A stretch of DNA of 64,000 bases from Mycolicibacterium chlorophenolicum (GCF_001044235.1 NZ_JYNL01000010.1:78497-142496), one strand, 5' to 3'; positions 1 through 9,672 are shown, counted from the first letter of the stretch. Numbers and translations are program-made. The notes: generated by a model from the sequence alone, not told the origin.

Positions 1-2011
1 CGATCTCGGCCACCGCCGCGGCGAACGCGGGCTCGTCGGCCAGCAGCTGCCGGCCCATGCCCGCCCACTGCGAACCCTGCCCGGAGAACACGAACACCGT
101 GCCGCGCTTGCAGGCGCCGACGTGGGGGCCGACCACCCCGGGTGCGGCCTGCTGGGCCGCGAGCGCCCGCAGCCCGGCGATGGCCTGCTCGCGGTCGCGG
201 GCCGCCACCGTGGCGAACTTGGCGTGCTGGGAGCGGTGGTGGTTGAGCGTGTGCGCGATCTCGCTGAGCGTGGCCTCGGCGCCGGGGCCGGCCATCCACT
301 CCGCGAGCATCGCCGCCTGCGACGCGATGCGCTCGGGCGTGCGGCCCGACACCACCAGCGTCGTGACCGCGGGCTGGGCAGCCTCGGCGGGCTGCGGCGC
401 GGCGACGGGCGCTTCCTCGATGACGACGTGGGCGTTGGTGCCGCCGAAGCCGAACGACGAGATGCCGGCGCGACGCGGCCGGCCCGCGGGCGCCCACTCG
501 GTCGGTGCGTCCACGACTTTGAGGCGCAGGTTGTCGAACGGGATGTGCGGGTTGGGCTTCTGGTATCCGAGGTTGGCCGGGATCGCGTTGTGCTGCAGGG
601 CGAGCACGGCCTTGGCGAATCCGGCGATACCGGCCGCGGCCTCGAGGTGCCCGAGGTTGGACTTGACCGCGCCCAGCAGCAGCGGGCGCTCGGCGGGTCG
701 GCCCTTGCCCAGCACCGTGCCCAGCGCGCGGGCCTCGATCGGATCGCCGAGCAGCGTGCCGGTGCCGTGCGCCTCGACGTAGTCCACCTCGCGGGGCTCG
801 ACGCCCGCGGCGGTGTACGCCGAGCGCAGCACCGCCATCTGGGCGGCCGGATTCGGGGCCATCAGGCCGTTGGAGCGGCCGTCCTGGTTGACCGCCGAAC
901 CGCGGATCACCGCGAGGATCCGGTCACCGTCGCGTTGGGCGTCGGAGAGCCGCTTGAGCACCGCCACGCCGCACCCCTCGCCGCGGACGAACCCGTCGGC
1001 GGCGGCGTCGAACGAATGGCACTGCCCCGTCTTCGACATCGCCTCGAGCTGGTCGAAGCTGCGGGTCACCGCCGGCGACAGCAGCAGGTTCACCCCCGCG
1101 GCCAGCGCGAGGTTCGAATCGCCCGCGCGCAGGCTCTGGCAGGCCAGATGGATCGTCACCAGCGAGGACGAGCAGGCGGTGTCGATGGTCATCGACGGGC
1201 CGCGCAGATCGAAGTAGTACGACACCCGGTTGGCGATGATCGACAGCGCACCGCCGGTGCCCGACCAGGAGTCCACGTCGCCGAGGTCGACGGTCGACAG
1301 GTAGCCGTACTCCCCCAGGCACGCCGCGGCGAACACCCCGGTCTGGGAGTGCCGCAGGCTGTGCGCCTGGATGCCGGCGTGCTCGAGCGCCTCCTGGGTG
1401 ACCTCCAGCAGCAGTCGCTGCTGCGGGTCCATCTTGTCGGCCTCGCTGGGCGAGATCTCGAAGAACTCCGCGTCGAAGGAGTCGACGTCGCGCAGGAACG
1501 ATCCCCACCGGGTGGTCCCGGCGAGCGCCGCGGCGGCCTCGGGCGAGTCCACCGCGAAGGTCTCCCACCGGTCGGCCGGAACCTCGCGGACCGCGGAACG
1601 GCCCTCGGTGAGGAACTGCCAGTAGGCGTCCGGCCCCTCGATGTTGCCGTCGAGGTCGGTGCCGCCCGGGAAGCGGCAGCCCAGGCCGATCACCGCGATC
1701 GGCTCGTTGCCGGCCACGTACTCGGCGCCGACGGTCGCGGCGGCGGCCTCGACGACCGGTTCGACCTCCCCGCCGGTCAGGAACTTGGCGAGCGCGTTGA
1801 TCGTGGGGTACTGCCAGAACTCCACCGGCGAGACGGTGCGGCCCAGCAGCTCGGAGAGCTCACCGGTGAGCACGACGGCATCGCTCGAACCGACGGCGAG
1901 GTCGTTGAGCGGTGCGTCGAAATCGATCTCGTCGGGGCTGCACCCGATGTTGGTGACCAGATAGTCGACCAACCAGTTCCGCAGGGCGTCCTCGTCGAAA
2001 GCAGAGGTCAT
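1..2011 (-). CDS. Type I polyketide synthase, N-terminal part (ACP-KS-AT...), runs off the window
   Basis: About 670 residues of a modular PKS are visible; the rest lies beyond position 1. An N-terminal carrier domain comes first, with a GSSDAV motif and the likely phosphopantetheine Ser near residue 42. A ketosynthase follows from about residue 103, with the active-site Cys near 280 in DTACSSSL and the two histidines in EAHGTGT and [10 protein letters not shown]. An acyltransferase begins at the end ([12 protein letters not shown]); its GHS nucleophile is outside the window. A leading ACP is the form that takes a fatty acyl chain directly from a fatty acyl-AMP ligase, as in PpsA-type synthases. 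The ATG overlaps the stop of the upstream ligase gene by four bases, which fixes the start. The product could be a phthiocerol-, polyphleate- or other surface-lipid chain; the visible part cannot decide. Confidence 0.93.
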   Translation of the reverse strand, partial: MTSAFDEDALRNWLVDYLVTNIGCSPDEIDFDAPLNDLAVGSSDAVVLTGELSELLGRTVSPVEFWQYPTINALAKFLTGGEVEPVVEAAAATVGAEYVAGNEPIAVIGLGCRFPGGTDLDGNIEGPDAYWQFLTEGRSAVREVPADRWETFAVDSPEAAAALAGTTRWGSFLRDVDSFDAEFFEISPSEADKMDPQQRLLLEVTQEALEHAGIQAHSLRHSQTGVFAAACLGEYGYLSTVDLGDVDSWSGTGGALSIIANRVSYYFDLRGPSMTIDTACSSSLVTIHLACQSLRAGDSNLALAAGVNLLLSPAVTRSFDQLEAMSKTGQCHSFDAAADGFVRGEGCGVAVLKRLSDAQRDGDRILAVIRGSAVNQDGRSNGLMAPNPAAQMAVLRSAYTAAGVEPREVDYVEAHGTGTLLGDPIEARALGTVLGKGRPAERPLLLGAVKSNLGHLEAAAGIAGFAKAVLALQHNAIPANLGYQKPNPHIPFDNLRLKVVDAPTEWAPAGRPRRAGISSFGFGGTNAHVVIEEAPVAAPQPAEAAQPAVTTLVVSGRTPERIASQAAMLAEWMAGPGAEATLSEIAHTLNHHRSQHAKFATVAARDREQAIAGLRALAAQQAAPGVVGPHVGACKRGTVFVFSGQGSQWAGMGRQLLADEPAFAAAVAEI

Positions 2012-3783
2012 GTAGTGATGTCCAACCGGCTGAACTCGTCCTGGCGATAACGATCCACGCAGGCCGAGCGCCGAATCTTGCCGCTGGTGGTGATCGGGAT
2101 CGACCCGGGCGCGACGAGCACCAGATCGGCGACCCGCACGCTGTGGGTCTTCTTGATGGCCGAGGCCACCTCACGTTTGACCGCGCGCAGCTTGTCCATG
2201 GCCTCGGCCTCGGAGCTGCCCTTCTTCTTCATCTCGACGACCGCGACGAGCTGCTCGCTGGTGTCGTCGAGCACCGAGATCGCGGCGACACGACCGCCGG
2301 TGATCTCCTGGATGGTGGCCTCGATGTCGTCCGGGTAGTGGTTGCGTCCGTCGACGATCAGCATGTCCTTGATGCGGCCGATGATGAACATCTCGCCCTC
2401 GCTCATCACGCCGAGGTCGCCGGTGCGCAGCCACGGACCGACCGGGGTGCCCTCCGACGGGTTGACCATCTCGCCGCCGAAGGTGCGCTCGGTCTGCTGC
2501 GGGTTGCGCCAGTAGCCCATCGCGACCTGGTCGCCGTGCACCCAGATCTCGCCGACCTTGCCGTCGGGGTTCTCGGTGCGGGTCTCCGGATCGACGATGC
2601 GCACGGTCGAGGACCGCGGGGCGCCGTAGGTGACCAGCTCGGTGCCCGCCTCGGTGCCGCAGCGCTCGGCGTGACCGGCCGCGAGCTTCTCGTAGTCGAA
2701 CCGGACGGTGGACGGCGTGTGGCCCATCGGGGCGGAGATGACGTACAGCGTGGCCTCGGCCAGGCCGTAGGACGGACGCACCGTGGTGGCCGGCATGTTG
2801 AACTTCGCGAACCGCTCGTTGAAGCGCCGGATCGTCGCCGAGTGGATGCGCTCGCTGCCGCTGATGATGCCCAGGACGTCGCCGAGGTCCATGCCTTCCA
2901 GATCGGCGTCGCTGGTACGGCGGACCGACAACTCGAACGCGAAGTTCGGCGCGGCCGACCAGGCGTGCGTGTGGGTCGCCAGCTGCTGGATCCAGCGCGC
3001 CGGCTTCTGCAGGAACGCGACGGGGCTCATCAGCATCGCCGGGCGGCCGTGCAGACCGCCGTTCTCCGACGGCGTGAGCAGCGACGCGAAGACACCCTGG
3101 ATCAGGCCCATGTCGTGGTAGAAGGGCAGCCACGACACCAACGTGATGTCCTCCGGCGGGATGCCGTTGCGGTGCTCCATGTAGTCGTCGAACACCTGCT
3201 TGACGTTGGCGATCACGTTGCGGTGCGTCATGATCACGCCGGCCGGCGCGCGCGTGGATCCCGAGGTGTACTGCAGGTACGCAGTCTTGGGCAGAGGACC
3301 GACGTTCAGCTCCACGGTGCGCGGCGAGTCGAAGTCCAGCGCGTCGACCTCGATCACGGCGGGCGGATTGCCGCCGGGCAGGGTGCCGACGTACGTCATG
3401 ATGTCGTGCACGACGGCCGACGTGGTGAGCACCGCGACCGGCTGGCAATCGCGCAGCGCGCCGTTGACCCGCTCGTCGAGCTGGCCCATGGCGGGCACGG
3501 GCAGCGGCACGGCGATGAAGCCGGCGGCCATGGCGCCGTAGAACGCGATGATGTACTCGAGGCCCTGGGGCGCCAGGATCGCGGCGCGATCGCCCTTGGA
3601 GCCGTGCCGCAGCAGTTCCTCGGCGACGACCTGAACGCGGTGGTGGACCTGGGACCAGGTCAGCGACTCGGCGTATCCGGCCGGGTCGATGTCGAAGTCG
3701 ATGAAGGTGTACGCCACATCATCGGGCTGCTGACGAGCCCGCTCGGCGAGGATGCCGGGAATGGTCGACTCAAGCAAAGGCAT
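2008..3783 (-). CDS. Fatty acyl-AMP ligase (FAAL, FadD23/FadD26 type)
   Basis: A 591-residue adenylate-forming enzyme that activates a fatty acid as acyl-AMP and passes it to the ACP of the adjacent PKS. The ATP-binding P-loop YTSGSTRAPAG lies near residues 172-181, the SYGLAEATLY core near the middle, and GKIRRSACVDRYR at the C-terminus. The sequence reads closely like M. tuberculosis FadD26/FadD23 along its whole length, including the long middle section typical of FAALs rather than CoA ligases. An AAAGGA Shine-Dalgarno precedes the ATG. Its TGA overlaps the PKS ATG as ATGA, so translation is probably coupled. The order TesA-FAAL-PKS resembles the tesA-fadD26-ppsA order of the phthiocerol dimycocerosate locus, but the surroundings (gcvP) differ, so the lipid remains open. 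Confidence 0.94.
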   Translation of the reverse strand: MPLLESTIPGILAERARQQPDDVAYTFIDFDIDPAGYAESLTWSQVHHRVQVVAEELLRHGSKGDRAAILAPQGLEYIIAFYGAMAAGFIAVPLPVPAMGQLDERVNGALRDCQPVAVLTTSAVVHDIMTYVGTLPGGNPPAVIEVDALDFDSPRTVELNVGPLPKTAYLQYTSGSTRAPAGVIMTHRNVIANVKQVFDDYMEHRNGIPPEDITLVSWLPFYHDMGLIQGVFASLLTPSENGGLHGRPAMLMSPVAFLQKPARWIQQLATHTHAWSAAPNFAFELSVRRTSDADLEGMDLGDVLGIISGSERIHSATIRRFNERFAKFNMPATTVRPSYGLAEATLYVISAPMGHTPSTVRFDYEKLAAGHAERCGTEAGTELVTYGAPRSSTVRIVDPETRTENPDGKVGEIWVHGDQVAMGYWRNPQQTERTFGGEMVNPSEGTPVGPWLRTGDLGVMSEGEMFIIGRIKDMLIVDGRNHYPDDIEATIQEITGGRVAAISVLDDTSEQLVAVVEMKKKGSSEAEAMDKLRAVKREVASAIKKTHSVRVADLVLVAPGSIPITTSGKIRRSACVDRYRQDEFSRLDITT

Positions 3784-4349
3784 GGCGACGTCCTTTCATC
3801 AATAGTTCTGCGTCCCGGCCCCATTGCCGTGTGGCAAACCGAATCGCAGCTCGTGGCCGCGCAACCCCCGCTCGCCCGAAGGCTAACACCGACCCGTCTT
3901 CCATGTCGTGCAATCCGACCAAGGATTAGACCACGAATTGCTTGCCAGAGGAAAGCGGCGCGACCAGCGAAAATTTCGCTCGCAAGGAGCAAACGCGGGT
4001 GTGCAATTTATTCCCTCCGACGGGCCCGAAGTTTTGCCAGTACTGCAAACGCCCCACTTCACTTCGGGGACACTGGTTGCTCAAGTGGGAAACTGCCCGG
4101 TACGCGGGCACCTGAGCAGGGCAGCTTAACGCAATGCTCCTTTCGTCTTGACGCGCGCGTAAGTGATTTGCGGAATCTGCACGGCCGCGTCGTGTTTGCT
4201 CCTGACTCGCCGGTAAGAAGCAGGTCCGGGGAGGTTCGGACCGGCCTGTCGCCCGCCCACCTCCCGACCGCACAGGTGTGCTCTACCGGAGATGACGGTT
4301 CCCGAAAGGTCCGCCAATGGTGTGGCGAAGACCACAGCCGTGTCGTAGG
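3784..4349 (-). promoter_or_regulatory. 566-base non-coding region upstream of the FAAL-PKS operon
   Basis: No credible gene is seen here: the short open frames lack family likeness and mycobacterial codon bias. The stretch is less GC-rich than its neighbours, especially about 3900-4210. It holds a perfect 15-base palindrome at 3966-3980 and a second inverted repeat, gcccg-gtacg-cgggc, at 4095-4109. It probably carries the promoter and operators of the FAAL-PKS operon and the end of the gcvP-tesA transcript. AT-richer DNA of this kind upstream of lipid loci is often bound by nucleoid proteins such as Lsr2 or EspR; that is inference here. Confidence 0.6.
3966..3980. promoter_or_regulatory. Perfect palindrome, candidate operator of the FAAL-PKS operon
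   Basis: The sequence agcgaaaatttcgct is a perfect inverted repeat with 7-base arms around one central base. It lies about 183 bases upstream of the FAAL start, inside the AT-richer intergenic region. No regulator gene is adjacent, so the binding protein is unknown. Confidence 0.4.
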
Positions 4350-5054
4350 CTATCGGGCCGCGCGCGCCGCGATCTTGCCCTCGATGTCGGGCACCACCTC
4401 GCCGAGGTGCTCATTGAGGTAGAAATGGTGCCCCGGCAGCTCGGTGGCGGTGAACTCGGCGGTGGTGCGATCGGCCCAGGGCTTGACCTTCTCGGCCGTC
4501 GCGATCTCGTCGTCGTCGCCGTAGTAGGCGTGGATCGGGCAGGACAGCGTCACCTCGGGCGGGCAGCTGTAGGACGCGATCGCCTTGAGCCCGCGCAGGG
4601 TCGGCAGGATCGCCGTGGCAAACTCCGGGTTCTTCATGAACTCGGGATTGGCGCCCGTCATCGTGCTGACCGCCGCCAGCAGGCCGTCGTCGTCGTCCGG
4701 GATGTCCTCGTACCCGACGTGGCCCGGTGCGGCGACCGCCGAGACGAACAACGCGCCGATCGGCCGGCCCGCCGCCTCGAACCGGCGCGCCACCTCGAAG
4801 GCCAGCAGGCCACCCATGCTGTGCCCGAAGAAGAAGACCGGTCCACCGTGATCTTGGTCCGGCGACACCATCGTCACCACCTCGTCGGCCAGCGCGGGCA
4901 GGCTGGTGAACGACGCGAAGTCCTGCTTACCGCGCTGCCCGGGGTACTGCACCGCCGTCCGCTTGACGTCGATCGTGAACGTCTTGGCGAACGGCACGTA
5001 GTACTGCGCCGACCCGCCGGCGTGCGGGAAGATGAACAACCTGGGCTGTGTCAC
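4350..5054 (-). CDS. tesA: TesA-like type II thioesterase
   Basis: A 234-residue alpha/beta-hydrolase that releases or edits acyl chains on a type I PKS. The nucleophile elbow GHSMGG puts the catalytic Ser near residue 79; the C-terminal PGHHFYLNEH holds the catalytic His, and an Asp is available in the GDDDE segment. FPHAGGSAQYY at the N-terminus and the whole length match M. tuberculosis TesA (Rv2928). Translation starts with GTG, preceded by AGGG at usable spacing. It begins 25 bases after gcvP on the same strand, so it may be read from the riboswitch-controlled gcvP transcript, while the FAAL-PKS pair lies beyond a 566-base gap. Confidence 0.92.
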   Translation of the reverse strand: MTQPRLFIFPHAGGSAQYYVPFAKTFTIDVKRTAVQYPGQRGKQDFASFTSLPALADEVVTMVSPDQDHGGPVFFFGHSMGGLLAFEVARRFEAAGRPIGALFVSAVAAPGHVGYEDIPDDDDGLLAAVSTMTGANPEFMKNPEFATAILPTLRGLKAIASYSCPPEVTLSCPIHAYYGDDDEIATAEKVKPWADRTTAEFTATELPGHHFYLNEHLGEVVPDIEGKIAARAAR

Positions 5055-5079
5055 CCGGACACCCTATCGTCCGTCCCCG

Positions 5080-7941
5080 TCAGGCGAACGCCTCCACGGG
5101 CGGGCACGAGCACACCAGGTTGCGGTCGCCGTAGGCGCCGTCGATGCGGCGCACCGGCGGCCACACCTTCGGCCGGAACCCGTGGCCCAGCGGGTACGCC
5201 GCCTCCTGCCGGGTGTACGGATGCGGCCAGTCGTCGGCCGTCAGGCATTCCGCGGTGTGCGGAGCGCCGCGCAGCGGATTGTCGTCGGCGGGCCACACCC
5301 CGGAGCCGACCTTGTCGATCTCGGCGCGGATCGCGATCATCGCCTCGCAGAAGGCATCGACCTCGGCCAGCGACTCGCTCTCGGTCGGCTCCACCATCAG
5401 CGTGCCGGCCACCGGGAAGCTCATCGTCGGGGCATGGAAGCCGTAGTCGGCCAGGCGCTTGGCCACGTCGTCGACCGTCACACCCGTCGCCTTGGTGATC
5501 CCGCGCAGGTCCAGGATGCACTCGTGGGCGACCATGCCGTTCTCCCCGGTGTAGAGCACCGGGTAGTACTCGTCGAGACGGCGGGCGATGTAGTTGGCCG
5601 ACGCGATCGCCACCAACGTCGCCGACCGCAGCCCGGAGGCGCCCATCATCCGGATGTAGGCCCACGTGATGGGCAGGATCGACGCCGACCCGTACGGCGC
5701 CGCCGACACGGTCAGGTCGTCGGACAGTTCCTCGGCCAGCGGATGCCCGGGCAGGTACGGCGCCAGGTGCGCGCGCACCGCCACCGGACCCACCCCCGGC
5801 CCGCCGCCGCCGTGGGGGATGCAGAACGTCTTGTGCAGGTTGAGGTGGCTGACGTCGCCGCCGAACCGACCCGGGCGGGCCAGCCCGACCAGCGCGTTGA
5901 GGTTCGCACCGTCGACGTAGACCTGACCGCCGGCGTCGTGCACGGCCGCGCAGATGTCGGCGACGTCGTGCTCGTAGACGCCGTGGGTGGACGGGTAGGT
6001 GATCATCAGCGCCGAGAGCCGCTCGGCGTGCTCGGCGACCTTGGCGCGTAGGTCGTCGAGGTCGACGTCCCCGTTCTCCCGGCAGGCCACCACGACCACC
6101 TTCATGCCGGCCAGCGCGGCTGACGCGGCGTTGGTGCCGTGCGCGCTGGACGGGATCAGGCACACGTTGCGCTCGGCCTGGCCGTTGGCGATGTGGTAGG
6201 CCTGGATCGCCAGCAGACCCGCGTACTCGCCCTGCGATCCGGCGTTGGGCTGCAGCGAGATCTCGTCGTATCCGGTGATCCCGGTCAGCCACGCCTGCAG
6301 GTCGGCGATCAGCCGGCGCAGGCCCGGGGTGTCCGAGGCCGGCGCGAACGGATGCTGGCGGCCGAACTCGGGCCACGTGATCGGCTCCATCTCGGCGGCC
6401 GCGTTGAGTTTCATCGTGCAGGAGCCCAGCGGGATCATGCTGCGGTCCAGCGCGATGTCCTTGTCGGCCAGCGAGCGCAGGTACCGCATCATCGCGGTCT
6501 CGGTGCGGTACGACGTGAACGCCGGGTGGGTCAGGAACTCGGTGGTCCTCGTCGCGATGTCCGAACCGTTGCGCGCGGCCGGCACCGTGGTGGCCCCGCC
6601 GCTGAACGCGCTGAGCACGTCGGCGACGTGCGCCTCGGTGGTGGCCTCGTCGCAGGCCACCGACACGTGGTCGGCGTCGACCAGCCAGAGGTTGATGCCG
6701 CGGCGCTTGGCGGCGTCGACGACCTCACGGGCCCGGCCCGGCACGTGCGCCAGCACGGTGTCGAAGAACGCGGAGTGCACCACCTCGACGCCGGCCTCGG
6801 CCAGCCCGCCCGCCAGGGTCCGGGCGTGATCGTGCACGCGGCCGGCGATCGCGCGCAGGCCGTCGGCCCCGTGGTAGCTCGCGTACATCGCGGCCATCAC
6901 GGCGAGCAGCACCTGCGCGGTGCAGATGTTGCTGGTCGCCTTGTCGCGGCGAATGTGCTGTTCCCGGGTCTGCAGCGCCAGTCGGTAGGCCGGCGCCCCG
7001 TCGGCGTCGACGGACACCCCGACCAGCCGGCCGGGCAGCTGGCGGGCGTGCTTCGAGTGCACGGCCAGATAGCCGGCGTGCGGACCGCCGAACCCCATCG
7101 GCACCCCGAACCGCTGGGTGGTGCCGAACGCGACGTCCGCGCCGATCTCGCCCGGCGGCGCGATCAGGGTCAGCGCGAGCAGGTCGGCGCCGATCGCCAC
7201 CAGGGCGCCGCGCTCGTGGGCCTGCGCGACGAGGTCGCTCCAGTCGTGCACGGCGCCGCTCGCGCCCGGCAGCTGGGCGATCACGCCGAAGAAGTCGCCC
7301 TCGGGCAGGCCCTGGCGCAGATCGGCGGTGACGATCTCGATGCCGAGCGGCTGGGCGCGGGTGGCGAGCACGGCGGCGGTCTGCGGGTAGACGTCGATAT
7401 CGACAGCGAGGCGGCGACCCGATCCGCGCACCGCGCGCTGCATCAGCGTCATCGCCTCGGCGGCGGCGGTGGCCTCGTCCAGCATCGAGGCGTTGGCCAC
7501 CTCCAGCCCGGTCAGGTCGGTCACCATCGTCTGGAAGTTCAGCAGCGCCTCGAGCCGGCCCTGGCTGATCTCGGGCTGGTAGGGCGTGTAGGCGGTGTAC
7601 CACGCCGGGTTCTCGAGGATGTTGCGCTTGAGCACCGGCGGGGTCAGCGTGTCGAAGTAGCCCTGCCCGATCATCGACACCGCGACGGTGTTCGACTGGG
7701 CGAGCGCCCGCAGCTCGGCGAGCGCTTCGGCCTCCGACGCGGCCGGCGGCAGGTGGTCGAGACCGGGGGCCACGCCCTCGTCGGTCAGTGCGTCGAGGAT
7801 GCCGGCGGGCAGCGCCTTGGCGGCCAGTTCGTCGAGGGAGTCGACACCGATGGTGGTGAGCAGCGTGGCGACGGCGGCGGCGTCCGGGCCGATGTGGCGG
7901 TCGACGAAGGTGAGCTCGGTGGGGGTGGGCTGATCAGACAC
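5080..7941 (-). CDS. gcvP: Glycine dehydrogenase (decarboxylating), P-protein of the glycine cleavage system
   Basis: This PLP enzyme decarboxylates glycine and passes the aminomethyl group to the lipoyl arm of GcvH. The 953-residue length is normal for a single-chain P-protein. Seen directly: the N-terminal FVDRHIGPD, the PLP-lysine region [22 protein letters not shown], and [16 protein letters not shown] near the end. The open frame extends further upstream, but that extension is the riboswitch read as protein; the GTG at 7941 ([18 protein letters not shown]) with GGGAG upstream is the likely start. It corresponds to M. tuberculosis gcvB (Rv1832). A tandem glycine riboswitch in the leader should control it. 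gcvH lies about 3.1 kb upstream on the same strand; gcvT is not in the window. Confidence 0.96.
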   Translation of the reverse strand: MSDQPTPTELTFVDRHIGPDAAAVATLLTTIGVDSLDELAAKALPAGILDALTDEGVAPGLDHLPPAASEAEALAELRALAQSNTVAVSMIGQGYFDTLTPPVLKRNILENPAWYTAYTPYQPEISQGRLEALLNFQTMVTDLTGLEVANASMLDEATAAAEAMTLMQRAVRGSGRRLAVDIDVYPQTAAVLATRAQPLGIEIVTADLRQGLPEGDFFGVIAQLPGASGAVHDWSDLVAQAHERGALVAIGADLLALTLIAPPGEIGADVAFGTTQRFGVPMGFGGPHAGYLAVHSKHARQLPGRLVGVSVDADGAPAYRLALQTREQHIRRDKATSNICTAQVLLAVMAAMYASYHGADGLRAIAGRVHDHARTLAGGLAEAGVEVVHSAFFDTVLAHVPGRAREVVDAAKRRGINLWLVDADHVSVACDEATTEAHVADVLSAFSGGATTVPAARNGSDIATRTTEFLTHPAFTSYRTETAMMRYLRSLADKDIALDRSMIPLGSCTMKLNAAAEMEPITWPEFGRQHPFAPASDTPGLRRLIADLQAWLTGITGYDEISLQPNAGSQGEYAGLLAIQAYHIANGQAERNVCLIPSSAHGTNAASAALAGMKVVVVACRENGDVDLDDLRAKVAEHAERLSALMITYPSTHGVYEHDVADICAAVHDAGGQVYVDGANLNALVGLARPGRFGGDVSHLNLHKTFCIPHGGGGPGVGPVAVRAHLAPYLPGHPLAEELSDDLTVSAAPYGSASILPITWAYIRMMGASGLRSATLVAIASANYIARRLDEYYPVLYTGENGMVAHECILDLRGITKATGVTVDDVAKRLADYGFHAPTMSFPVAGTLMVEPTESESLAEVDAFCEAMIAIRAEIDKVGSGVWPADDNPLRGAPHTAECLTADDWPHPYTRQEAAYPLGHGFRPKVWPPVRRIDGAYGDRNLVCSCPPVEAFA

Positions 7942-7989
7942 GAGGGACGTCTCCCGACGTTCGGGCGCGAGGAGCGCACGCGGAGCGGC

Positions 7990-8200
7990 TCCTCCCCCTC
8001 TGTCGTCGGCCCGGTCCGGGCGGCCTGAGAGATTCGGCCCTCTCGACGCGGGTCGAGTGGCCTTTCCCCATGGGCGGGTGCGAGGCACCGCTTTCCAGAG
8101 GCATCGGGGCCGGTCGCGGTCCGGGGTGCCTGAGAGGTTGACGGAGAGGTGTTGCTCCTTCGGCGTCCGTGGCTGGCGGCCACGGAACTCTCCCGCGAGA
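7990..8200 (-). ncRNA. Tandem glycine riboswitch in the gcvP leader
   Basis: Read on the minus strand, the leader holds two glycine-aptamer copies. Aptamer 1 (about 8200-8088) has GCGGGAGAGTTC, a stem over GCCAGC, GCCGAAGGAGCAA, CTCTCAGGCACC, CCGGACCGC and the closing CTCTGGAAAGCGG. Aptamer 2 (about 8085-7990) has GGGGAAAGGCC, CTCTCAGGCCGCCCGGACCG and ends in GACAGAGGGGGAG. These are the hallmark blocks of the class (GGGAGAG, CCGAAGGnGCAA, CTCTCAGG, GGAC-AGAG). The spacing of the pair and its position just before gcvP support the call. The same place in M. tuberculosis (between Rv1830 and gcvB) carries a dubious gene, Rv1831; none is needed here. Confidence 0.93.
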
Positions 8201-8247
8201 GGGCGATGCGGGCCCGAGTCTACCGGCCCGGATCTCCGCTCGCCCGA

Positions 8248-8868
8248 TCAGCCGATCTTGCGGTCGCGGTGCTTGCGCCGGGAGGCGAGTTCGTCCTCGG
8301 GCGCGGAGATCGACTCGCCGCCGTCGGCACGCTCGCCCGGGAAGTCGGCGATGGCGCCCGTCAGTTCCCGCATCGCGCCCGAGACCGCGATGCCAAACAC
8401 GCCCTGACCGCCCTGCAGCAGGTCCACCACTTCCTCGGCCGAGGTGCACTCGTAGACCGTGGTGCCGTCGGAGAACAGCGTGATGTTGGCCAGATCGGAG
8501 ACGCCGCGCTGGCGCAGATGGTCGACCGCGACCCGGATGTTGTGCAGCGAGATGCCGGTGTCGAGGAGGCGTTTGACGATCTTGAGGACCAGGATGTCCT
8601 TGAAGGAGTACAGCCGCTGGCTGCCCGATCCCGCGGCGCCGCGGATCGAGGGCACCACCAGTGAGGTCCTGGCCCAGTAGTCGAGCTGCCGGTAGGTGAT
8701 GCCGGCGATCTGGCAGGCGCTGGGCCCGCGGTAGCCGACGAGTTCGTCGGGCACCGAGTCATCGGGGAACAGACCGGCCTGCACCGGCTCGGCTGCCCGG
8801 GGAAGAGGGTCCGCCGAAGGAGCGCCGGTGTTGAGATCCAGTTGCTCCTGGCGGGGCGTGTCTCCCAC
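8248..8868 (-). CDS. MerR-family regulator, ResR/McdR (Rv1830) type
   Basis: A 206-residue regulator with a MerR-like winged helix: GPSACQIAGITYRQLDYWARTSLVVPS is the DNA-binding part, followed by YSFKDILVLKIVKRLLDTGISLHNIR. It matches Rv1830, called ResR in M. tuberculosis (antibiotic resilience and regrowth) and McdR in M. smegmatis (cell division). The frame stays open to 9054, but the GTG at 8868 (VGDTPRQEQLDL) with GAGAGGA upstream is preferred, because the extension is arginine/serine-rich and unlike the family. It lies in the conserved run ftsR-BFN-resR ahead of gcvP. The leader contains a 24-base-period direct repeat and a palindrome, which suggests its own promoter. Confidence 0.9.
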   Translation of the reverse strand: MGDTPRQEQLDLNTGAPSADPLPRAAEPVQAGLFPDDSVPDELVGYRGPSACQIAGITYRQLDYWARTSLVVPSIRGAAGSGSQRLYSFKDILVLKIVKRLLDTGISLHNIRVAVDHLRQRGVSDLANITLFSDGTTVYECTSAEEVVDLLQGGQGVFGIAVSGAMRELTGAIADFPGERADGGESISAPEDELASRRKHRDRKIG

Positions 8869-8945
8869 TTGTCGAATCCTCTCGCCGATCGAACTCGCGT
8901 CGCCTGACCTGCGTGGGCGCACGTTATCCCAGCCCGAACCTCGTT

Positions 8946-9009
8946 CGAGCATACGCTCGGACGACTGTCTTGACTGCCCGTCGGGACCAAGTATGGCTGC
9001 CCGTCGGGG
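8946..9009. promoter_or_regulatory. Palindrome and direct repeat upstream of the resR-like gene
   Basis: The 214-base gap between the resR-like gene and the BFN gene holds a perfect inverted repeat cgagc-atac-gctcg at 8946-8959. It also holds two copies of ctgcccgtcggg at 8974-8985 and 8998-9009, 24 bases apart. Their position 80-140 bases before the GTG fits a promoter or operator, perhaps for self-regulation. The binding protein is unknown. Confidence 0.35.
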
Positions 9010-9083
9010 AGGTGCCGGAAACTCGCCCCGCGTGTCGAGCGCGACGAGACGCATCCGTGACCAAGAGGCGCTAGGGGGCAGTC

Positions 9084-9578
9084 CTAGGTCGCTTTGAAGT
9101 CGTCCGGGGACACCGAATCCAGGAACTCCTTGAACTTCTCCACCTCGTCCTCGCGGACGGCGCCGGTGGCCTCGTCGTCGTTCTCGTCGGGGATCAGCAG
9201 CCCGGCTTCGGCGAGCACCGCCTCCTCGACGTAGATCGGCACCCCGACCCGCAGCGCGATGGCCACCGAATCCGACGGCCGCGCCGAGACCTTGATGTCC
9301 CGGTCGAAGATCAGGTCGGCGTAGAACGTGCCTTCCTGCAGATCGACGATGCGCACTTCCTTGAGTGAATGGCCAAGGGCGGCAATGACATCGCGGAACA
9401 GGTCATGGGTGAGCGGCCGGGCGGGCTCCACCCCCTGCTGCTCCAGGGCAATGGCCGCGGCCTCCGACTGCCCGATCCAGATCGGCAGATAGCGGTCGCC
9501 GTTGGATTCGCGCAGCAACAGAACGGGCTGGTTCTGCGGCTGTTCCACGCGGATTCCGACGACGCGAACCTCACCCAT
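9084..9578 (-). CDS. Bifunctional nuclease (BFN, DUF151) domain protein, Rv1829 type
   Basis: A 164-residue protein with one BFN/DUF151 domain. Seen: the opening VVGIRVEQPQNQPVLLLRE, YLPIWIGQSEAAAIAL, PLTHDLFRDVIAALG, and DIKVSARPSDSVAIALRVGVPIYVEEAVL, which are the conserved blocks of the family. The acidic C-terminal tail is not part of the domain. Family members have been reported to have DNase/RNase activity in plants; in actinobacteria the role is untested as far as I know. It always sits between ftsR and the resR-like gene in mycobacteria, so a link to division or stress control is a context guess only. Confidence 0.9.
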   Translation of the reverse strand: MGEVRVVGIRVEQPQNQPVLLLRESNGDRYLPIWIGQSEAAAIALEQQGVEPARPLTHDLFRDVIAALGHSLKEVRIVDLQEGTFYADLIFDRDIKVSARPSDSVAIALRVGVPIYVEEAVLAEAGLLIPDENDDEATGAVREDEVEKFKEFLDSVSPDDFKAT

Positions 9579-9672
9579 GTGTGCCTGCCCTCCGCACCGG
9601 TGTTGCCCTGTTCCGTCCGGCCCTGTCGACGGCCCGGACGCGACGGTGAAGCCGTCGAATCGAGTCTAGTCC

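Noticed and set aside
122..2050. Long + strand open frame over the PKS gene
   Set aside because: It is antisense to clear KS/AT/ACP sequence and has Arg/Gly/His-rich low-complexity content; a by-product of high GC in third positions.
3926..4273. Short open frame in the FAAL upstream gap
   Set aside because: No start context, no domain, and codon use unlike the neighbouring genes; treated as regulatory DNA.
7942..8088. Extended N-terminus of GcvP
   Set aside because: The extra residues are the glycine riboswitch translated; family alignment starts at the GTG at 7941.
8946..8959. SOS (LexA) box
   Set aside because: The palindrome cgagc-atac-gctcg resembles but does not match the mycobacterial TCGAAC-N4-GTTCGA consensus.
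8869..9054. N-terminal extension of the resR-like regulator
   Set aside because: It is in frame and begins with ATG, but it has no family likeness and a better GTG with a ribosome site stands downstream.
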